Positions 52,821 to 64,000 of a stretch of DNA of 64,000 bases are shown here, piece by piece (position 1 is the first letter of the stretch; every line of letters begins with the position of its first letter). The translations under genes were made by a program, and so were the position numbers. The notes under the pieces were generated by a model. It was given only the letters and a program-made list of their open reading frames with translations, made no database searches and had not been told where the DNA came from. Origin of the DNA: Gracilibacillus lacisalsi DSM 19029 (GTDB lineage Bacteria; Bacillota; Bacilli; Bacillales; Amphibacillaceae); NCBI RefSeq assembly GCF_000377765.1, contig NZ_KB898662.1, forward strand, positions 434,001 through 498,000, in the 5' to 3' direction.

Positions 52821-53540
52821 TTAGTATTCATGTATTAGGATAGGTGTTCCTATAGTGATAGTTGTCCGATCTCCTATCCGCTCTCTTACTGCGATTTGCA
52901 AATTAATTTCTTCATCATTTAGCTGCAATTTATTATTCCATTTTGGTGTATAGCCAGTCCACGTATAAAAATCTGGCTCTTTTATTTCGTCGGTTATTGT
53001 CATATTCAGTCGCGTTTTTACAAAATTTATAAAACAAACAATATCTATAATACCATCTTTCCAGGCTTCAACACAAGAAAAATATTGTGCATTTTTTGTA
53101 AATAAGCCATTAGTAATTGTTTTTATTTTCTCTTTATAAACTTTTAGTACTTCCGGTGCTGTTTCAGTTGCTGTAATCGTATAGATGACCTGATATTGTT
53201 CCTCCTGTTCATTTGTGCGCACTAGTAAAATTGATTCGGTAATTCCATTGTTTTCTTGTCGGTCTGAACTAAATTTAAGCCGATTTTTATCTTGATCTTT
53301 TTCTTGTATATCAAGTTGATACCCGTTAATTTCAGAAATAAAACTTTCTATGTCCGCTATTTCCATTTCTTCTTTTATAGTAGTTTGCAAGTTTGATAGT
53401 TGAAGATCCTGCTCTTCCACTAATTCTATCAATTCGTCTATTTCCTTTTGATTTTCTATATTTGTTTTTGTCTCAGTAAGTAATTGATCAACAGAAAACA
53501 TCATGCCAACAGTCGCTAATAATATAAAAAAATACTTCAT
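52821..53540 (-). CDS. ywmB: YwmB family protein
   Basis: The 239-aa protein has an N-terminal signal or anchor segment (MKYFFILLATVGMMFSV) and then a YwmB-type TATA-box-binding-like fold domain. The function is unknown; it is conserved next to murA in Bacillaceae. ATG 53540 was chosen since AAGGAG lies 8 nt before it; a GTG nine bases earlier overlaps that site. Confidence 0.8.
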   Translation of the reverse strand: MKYFFILLATVGMMFSVDQLLTETKTNIENQKEIDELIELVEEQDLQLSNLQTTIKEEMEIADIESFISEINGYQLDIQEKDQDKNRLKFSSDRQENNGITESILLVRTNEQEEQYQVIYTITATETAPEVLKVYKEKIKTITNGLFTKNAQYFSCVEAWKDGIIDIVCFINFVKTRLNMTITDEIKEPDFYTWTGYTPKWNNKLQLNDEEINLQIAVRERIGDRTTITIGTPILIHEY

Positions 53541-53614
53541 TTCCCGCACTCCTTTTTTTATTAAAAGTATTGGCAGGAAATAAAGTATTCATACTCTTTT
53601 TTATTATTTTAAGC

Positions 53615-53848
53615 TTAAAAAAGGTAGATTAATTGTTGGGACCACTGTAAGAAGTCTAAGAAAAAGTTACTAACGGTTGAACCAATTGCTATCGTGATGA
53701 AGATAACCAATATCCTCGCTTCAAACACTTTATTCTTTCTAAATAATTCGTCGAAATTCAGAGCTTGAAGGACTTGCCATGTAATCACGATAAAAATGAG
53801 ATGAGATAACATCCCGATCAAGCCTTCTTGCGCCAAACTTTGCATCAT
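53615..53848 (-). CDS. ywzB: DUF1146 (YwzB) small membrane protein
   Basis: The 77-aa protein has two hydrophobic segments (SHLIFIVITWQVLQAL and ILVIFITIAIGSTVSNFF) joined by a charged loop (NFDELFRKNKVFEAR), matching DUF1146. It lies between ywmB and the atp operon as in B. subtilis. The function is unknown. Confidence 0.85.
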   Translation of the reverse strand: MMQSLAQEGLIGMLSHLIFIVITWQVLQALNFDELFRKNKVFEARILVIFITIAIGSTVSNFFLDFLQWSQQLIYLF

Positions 53849-53926
53849 AATATATCCCTCGTTTACTTGTTTTTCTCTATTTTAACATATATATTAACGA
53901 TTCGCCTTAATTGGATATCCTTCGAT

Positions 53927-53940
53927 ATTTCCCGGGAAAT
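53927..53940. repeat. Single TTTCCCGGGAAA palindrome
   Basis: ATTTCCCGGGAAAT is a perfect 14-bp palindrome. It lies in the gene-free 450 bp between ywzB and atpC and recalls the TTCC cores of the 43.5-kb array, but stands alone. Confidence 0.4.
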
Positions 53941-54154
53941 TTAGCTAAAATACTTTTTATTTAGGTATTAGGCTGGGTCTGCATTCCATTTTATACCATT
54001 TCCAGGATTGTATTGGGGCTAAAGGGTGGCTATAAAAATATGAGTACTTTATTTAGTAGATGTGAAAGTGTCGATCTGAGAAATGTGGTGAACTTTCGAC
54101 AAGAGAATTGTTCTCCTCTTTTTCGTAAGAATGGGATGTGTGCACTACTTTTAG

Positions 54155-54250
54155 ATTTATTTGCAACTTGGGGGATTTATTTGCAACTTGGGGGATTTAT
54201 TTGCAACTTGGGGGATTTATTTGCAACTTGGGGGATTTATTTGCAACTTG
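54155..54250. repeat. 20-bp tandem repeat, five copies
   Basis: The unit TTGCAACTTGGGGGATTTAT recurs with an exact 20-bp period; TTGCAACTTG falls at 54161, 54181, 54201, 54221 and 54241. It directly abuts the atp operon terminator. Frames through it give a repetitive peptide without a ribosome site and are not genes. Confidence 0.9.
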
Positions 54251-54294
54251 AAAAGAGGCTGCGCTCAACCATTCGGTTGAGGCAGCCCCTTTTC
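54251..54294 (-). terminator. Terminator of the atp operon
   Basis: AAAAG(A)GGCTGC(GC)CTCAACC pairs with GGTTGAGGCAGCCCCTTTT. Long GC-rich stem just beyond atpC. Confidence 0.88.
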
Positions 54295-54298
54295 CTTG

Positions 54299-54709
<411 letters not shown>

Positions 54710-54737
54710 TTAGGCTGGAATAAAAGCTAAAGGCGAA

Positions 54738-57053
<2,316 letters not shown>

Positions 57054-57107
57054 TCACCGCCCTTTCCTAAAAGGTTGACGCTATTACTTATGAAAGAAAA
57101 CTTTCGC

Positions 57108-57256
57108 TTTTCTGTCTAGCTTAGAGTGTCCAGAAACTAGTGACTTTCTTTCAGCTTCGTACGATAAGTCATCATCCGTTCCTTCGTCACGGTGATTCCT
57201 TTATCTCCTACACTTCAGTTCAAGTCATACGTTTCTAAACGGACACTTCGCTTTTC
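57108..57256. repeat. Dispersed intergenic repeat between atpG and atpA
   Basis: Contains CTGTCTAGCTTAGAGTGTCC, CGTACGATAAGTCATCATCC, TTCCTTCGTCACGGTGATTC and CACTTCGCTTTTCCTC. It is the longest copy of the family seen at 1985, 46024 and 59915, and lies inside the atp transcription unit. Confidence 0.7.
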
Positions 57257-57261
57257 CTCTA

Positions 57262-58776
<1,515 letters not shown>

Positions 58777-58791
58777 TCACCCCTATCGTCC

Positions 58792-59879
<1,088 letters not shown>

Positions 59880-59914
59880 TTAGTCATCTATTTCGTTCTA
59901 ACATTACATTCTTT

Positions 59915-59965
59915 TTCATAGCTAATGTCGCCTTATTTCATTGGGCGCTCTTCGCTTTTCTTGTT
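59915..59965. repeat. Partial dispersed repeat between atpE and atpF
   Basis: CTAATGTCGCCTTATTTCATTGGGCGCTCTTCGCTTTTCTTG shares its end (GGGCGCTC-TTCGCTTTTC) with the repeat copies at 1985 and 57108. It lies in the 167-bp gap between atpF and atpE. Confidence 0.5.
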
Positions 59966-60025
59966 ACAAAGGAATGGCGAAGGTTGTCTTAGACGAACTT
60001 CGCCATTCTATCAGATTAAGTATAA

Positions 60026-60247
<222 letters not shown>

Positions 60248-60280
60248 TTAAAATGTATAGATAATTAAGATTGTTTTATT

Positions 60281-61395
<1,115 letters not shown>

Positions 61396-61397
61396 GG

Positions 61398-61619
61398 TTA
61401 TTCGTCTCCCGTTTTATCTCGTACGTAATGAATGGTTCCATAAAAACCGGCTCCCAGACCCAAAAAAAGTCCGATCACTAAAAAAAGTGGTGATGTGGAT
61501 AAATACTTGTCTATACTTCTGCCGATAAACAAGCCAACTAATGGTGCGCCAACGAGTTGTGATAAAATAGCACTATATACCGCCAGACCATGGTAAGGGC
61601 TTCTTTTTGGTGGTGACAT
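61398..61619 (-). CDS. atpZ: AtpZ/AtpI-family small membrane protein
   Basis: The 73-aa protein has two hydrophobic segments with a glycine-rich hairpin (QLVGAPLVGLFIGRSIDKYL and FLVIGLFLGLGAGFYGTIHY). It is the first gene of the atp operon, as in Bacillus species where AtpZ acts with AtpI. ATG 61619 is chosen for the AGGAGTGAAAG site before it. Confidence 0.85.
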   Translation of the reverse strand: MSPPKRSPYHGLAVYSAILSQLVGAPLVGLFIGRSIDKYLSTSPLFLVIGLFLGLGAGFYGTIHYVRDKTGDE

Positions 61620-61747
61620 TCTTTCACTCCTATGATACAAACGTATTACTTATGTATAAAGGAAGAAAATCTCACATATACATATGTTATTTTCTTCTGC
61701 AGTGATTTTCGTCACACCTCTGTAACCCTTATCATCCACACTAAATT

Positions 61748-61776
61748 AGCATACAATAGGGACCCCCTATTGTCAA
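61748..61776 (-). promoter_or_regulatory. SigA-type promoter of the atp operon, with a dyad in the spacer
   Basis: On the minus strand: TTGACA at 61776-61771, 17-nt spacer, TATGCT at 61753-61748, about 130 bp before atpZ. The spacer is covered by a perfect dyad, ACAATAGGG-N3-CCCTATTGT (61753-61773), which could be a repressor site. The rest of the 356-bp gap holds nothing else that I recognise. Confidence 0.65.
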
Positions 61777-61931
61777 TCGATTTAACAGACAAAAACCAAA
61801 AATAAACGGACAAGTTTCCACACCTTTCGGCAGATCCCTTTCACTGCTAGTCACCAAGTACAATAAGTCCTTTTTTGAAAATATTGTGAAAATTCCTTCG
61901 AGTTTCGAAATAACTGATTTTATGCGGATTA

Positions 61932-61955
61932 AAGGGACTTTTATCCAGTCCCCTT
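61932..61955 (-). terminator. Weak hairpin downstream of the subtilase gene
   Basis: AAGGGACT pairs with AGTCCC(C)TT just beyond the protease stop; T-tract is poor. Confidence 0.35.
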
Positions 61956-61975
61956 GACCGCTTACATAAGAAAAA

Positions 61976-64000
61976 TTATCCTGCTCCCCCTTCCCAAATT
62001 GTCTGATATTGGTAGGTTTGATTTTCGTTGGTTTCGATCGTTATATTTGCGATATATTGGGTTTGCAGTTGTTCTTGTTGTTCCACTTCTCCTTCAATCA
62101 CACCGGGTTTTAAATCTGTACGTTCAACTAGGGTAGTAACATATGCGAATGTTTTTGCATCATACAGATCGATCGTCAACTTTTCCGCCTCTTCCACCAA
62201 ATACAATTGATAATGATAACTATCTTCCAGCGGTGTTATCGTTAACTCCAAGCCCATTGCTTTAGGTATATCGTGTGCTTCTGTCAGGAACATATACGGA
62301 ATGGGGGTTTCATTTACATATAGGTAACCTTGTTTAATACCTTCCGCCATTTGTCCTGGTCTAATCGTCGCTTTTACTTCTACAGTTCTCTTTTCTCCTG
62401 GCTTTAAAGTAAAGCTTTTCGGCAACCGAAAACGAATGTCGGTATCTTGCTCTGGTAATTCAAACGCATATTGCTTTTCATAATCTGAGATATTTTCCAC
62501 GGTTAGCGTACTTACTTTTTGTTCACTGTTGTCCGTTATTTTGCCAAATTGCAGCAGGGATTGATCGACTAACGTATCTGTTTCCAGGGCTGCTTTTGGA
62601 TCAATTTTGCCTGCCCCTTGTTCTGTAGGTTGGAAGTTTTGGAACGGATCGGCTGTCGTAAGTATCGCTGCTTTCAGTTGTGCTGGTGTCCAATCTGGAT
62701 GGGCTTCTTTCAGCAATGCCATTACCCCTGCCACATGTGGTGCCGCCATACTTGTTCCACTTAATGCCTGATACCCTCCTGGCACTGTACTTAGAATACC
62801 GGCACCTGGAGCAACGATTTCTGGCTTTATCGCCCAATTAACAGTAACAGGGCCTCGTGAGCTAAAATCGGTAACAGTATCCTGTATCTCCTGATATTCT
62901 ATGCTTAAATAGCCTGAATTGTCTTTTAGCCATTTGCCGTCTTCCTGACTAATTGCTGCGACTGGTATCGAAATATTCGGATCTACTGCACCTTCAAAGA
63001 CCCCTTCTTCTTCATTATTGGCTATCAGCAAGGCTGCTGCTCCTTTTTCCTCTGCTTCTATAGCTAATTGGGCAAAAGGGATTTCCCCTCGATCCATGAT
63101 CAAAATCGTATCATGTGTAATCTTTTCCTCTTGATTCGTTACTTCGAGGTCACGTGGAAAATCCCAATTAGGGGAGCCTTGCATTGGTATTATTTCAATT
63201 TTTTTGTCATGAAATCGATCGTACAAAAAAGGGCGCTTTAACTTAGGCGTTGATGCCCCGACGGAAATAACCTGATTCGCTGTTGCAGGTGAGCCGACCG
63301 TCCATAAATCAGGACCTGTATTACCATTAGCAATGACGACTGTGACCCCTTGCTCTGCAGCACGGTTTACCGCTACACTTGTCGGCCAATCGGGACCATT
63401 AATTGAATTACCTAAAGATAGGTTGATTATGTCCATTCCATCTTTGACTGCCCTTTCGATTGCCGCCATCACCTGTACCGATGTCCCAGTTCCACCTGGT
63501 CCAAGTGCTCGGTAGCCATATAGCTCCGCATCTGGTGCAACACCTTTCATCTGTCCATTCGCACCAATTATTCCAGAGACATGGGTACCATGCAGTGTGG
63601 GCATACCTTGCTCAGGGGTTGTTTCCATTGGGTCATCATCAAAATCAACCAGATCATAGCCACCTCGATAATTGGCCTGCAAGTCGGGATGTGTATAGTC
63701 TATTCCGGTATCTACAATTCCTATCTTGACACCTTTCCCAGTATAGGGGAGTGGCTCAGGTATTAAAAAAGGGACACTCTCATTGATGTTAGTCTCTGTT
63801 ATTTGTGTTTGATATTCTTGAACCGAATAGGTTTGCTGAAAGTTTGTGCGCCTTTTAATTCTTTCGAGGTTACGCTGGTCCGTTTTGATTGCAACGCCAT
63901 TGAAGATCGTATCGTAGACAGCAAGGATTTCTACATGGGGATGATATGTTTCTATTTGTTCAGCAAACTCATGTGGATTACCTTCCACTTCGATAATAAA
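61976..64000 (-). CDS. Subtilisin-family serine protease, Vpr-like (5' end outside the window)
   Basis: About 674 residues are visible; the frame is open to the window edge, so the signal peptide and part of the propeptide are missing. The visible start (FIIEVEGNPHEFAEQIETYHP) matches the end of an inhibitor I9 propeptide. The S8 catalytic triad is in IGIVDTGIDYTHPDL (Asp), LHGTHVSGIIGANG (His) and LSGTSMAAPHVAGVMAL (Ser), with the oxyanion Asn in VIANGNTGPD. A PA domain is inserted before the serine (IPFAQLAIEAEEKGAAALLI). A beta-rich C-terminal region follows. It is secreted and probably degrades extracellular proteins. Confidence 0.9.
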   Translation of the reverse strand, partial: FIIEVEGNPHEFAEQIETYHPHVEILAVYDTIFNGVAIKTDQRNLERIKRRTNFQQTYSVQEYQTQITETNINESVPFLIPEPLPYTGKGVKIGIVDTGIDYTHPDLQANYRGGYDLVDFDDDPMETTPEQGMPTLHGTHVSGIIGANGQMKGVAPDAELYGYRALGPGGTGTSVQVMAAIERAVKDGMDIINLSLGNSINGPDWPTSVAVNRAAEQGVTVVIANGNTGPDLWTVGSPATANQVISVGASTPKLKRPFLYDRFHDKKIEIIPMQGSPNWDFPRDLEVTNQEEKITHDTILIMDRGEIPFAQLAIEAEEKGAAALLIANNEEEGVFEGAVDPNISIPVAAISQEDGKWLKDNSGYLSIEYQEIQDTVTDFSSRGPVTVNWAIKPEIVAPGAGILSTVPGGYQALSGTSMAAPHVAGVMALLKEAHPDWTPAQLKAAILTTADPFQNFQPTEQGAGKIDPKAALETDTLVDQSLLQFGKITDNSEQKVSTLTVENISDYEKQYAFELPEQDTDIRFRLPKSFTLKPGEKRTVEVKATIRPGQMAEGIKQGYLYVNETPIPYMFLTEAHDIPKAMGLELTITPLEDSYHYQLYLVEEAEKLTIDLYDAKTFAYVTTLVERTDLKPGVIEGEVEQQEQLQTQYIANITIETNENQTYQYQTIWEGGAG

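Overview
The window comes from a low-GC, endospore-forming, flagellated member of the Bacillaceae. The right half carries the conserved block atpZIBEFHAGDC - ywzB - ywmB - murA - spoIID - spoIIQ - spoIIID - mbl - flhO - flhP - fabZ in the Bacillus subtilis order. Gene content and repeats recall halophilic or alkali-tolerant relatives (Gracilibacillus/Oceanobacillus-like), but the genus cannot be fixed from this sequence alone.

Layout. 0-2.6 kb: an XRE/TPR regulator of the peptide-receptor type, a DUF1540 peptide, and a YvrJ / DUF2922 / DUF1659 trio. 2.7-6.5 kb: TagO, UDP-glucose dehydrogenase and an LCP (LytR-CpsA-Psr) transferase, which supply the lipid-linked starter, UDP-glucuronate and the final attachment step for a wall polymer. 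7-17.7 kb: three giant secreted wall proteins, each with 11-13 peptidoglycan-binding repeats and a different C-terminal domain (glucosaminidase, CAP, amidase). 17.7-37.1 kb: a leftward cluster of a CapA-like protein, four ATP-grasp proteins plus one paralog that has lost the ATP-grasp core, two fused GT2/GT-B glycosyltransferases, a two-component ABC exporter whose ATPase is internally duplicated, and three further glycosyltransferases. 37.5-42.3 kb: a TetR-controlled RND efflux operon. 42.5-64 kb: the conserved housekeeping and sporulation block, interrupted between spoIIQ and spoIIID by an AimR-like receptor gene with a 17-codon ORF behind it, and ending in a Vpr-like subtilase cut by the window edge.

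The 17.7-37.1 kb cluster is the best candidate for an undescribed system. Together with Ugd, TagO and LCP nearby, it looks like a pathway for a glycan-peptide hybrid wall polymer, similar in logic to the teichuronopeptide (polyglutamate/polyglucuronate) of alkaliphilic Bacillus, exported by a TagGH-type transporter. The polymer itself is inferred, not shown. The second candidate is the AimR-like receptor with its putative peptide, dyad operator and shared terminator.

Non-coding structure is rich: a 125-bp unit made of 21-bp modules repeated three times downstream of the epuA-like gene, a diverged relative at 37.3 kb, a 20-bp x5 array behind atpC, dispersed Bacillaceae-type intergenic repeats (some inside the atp operon), and many clear hairpin terminators. 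I saw no tRNA, rRNA, insertion sequence or CRISPR array.
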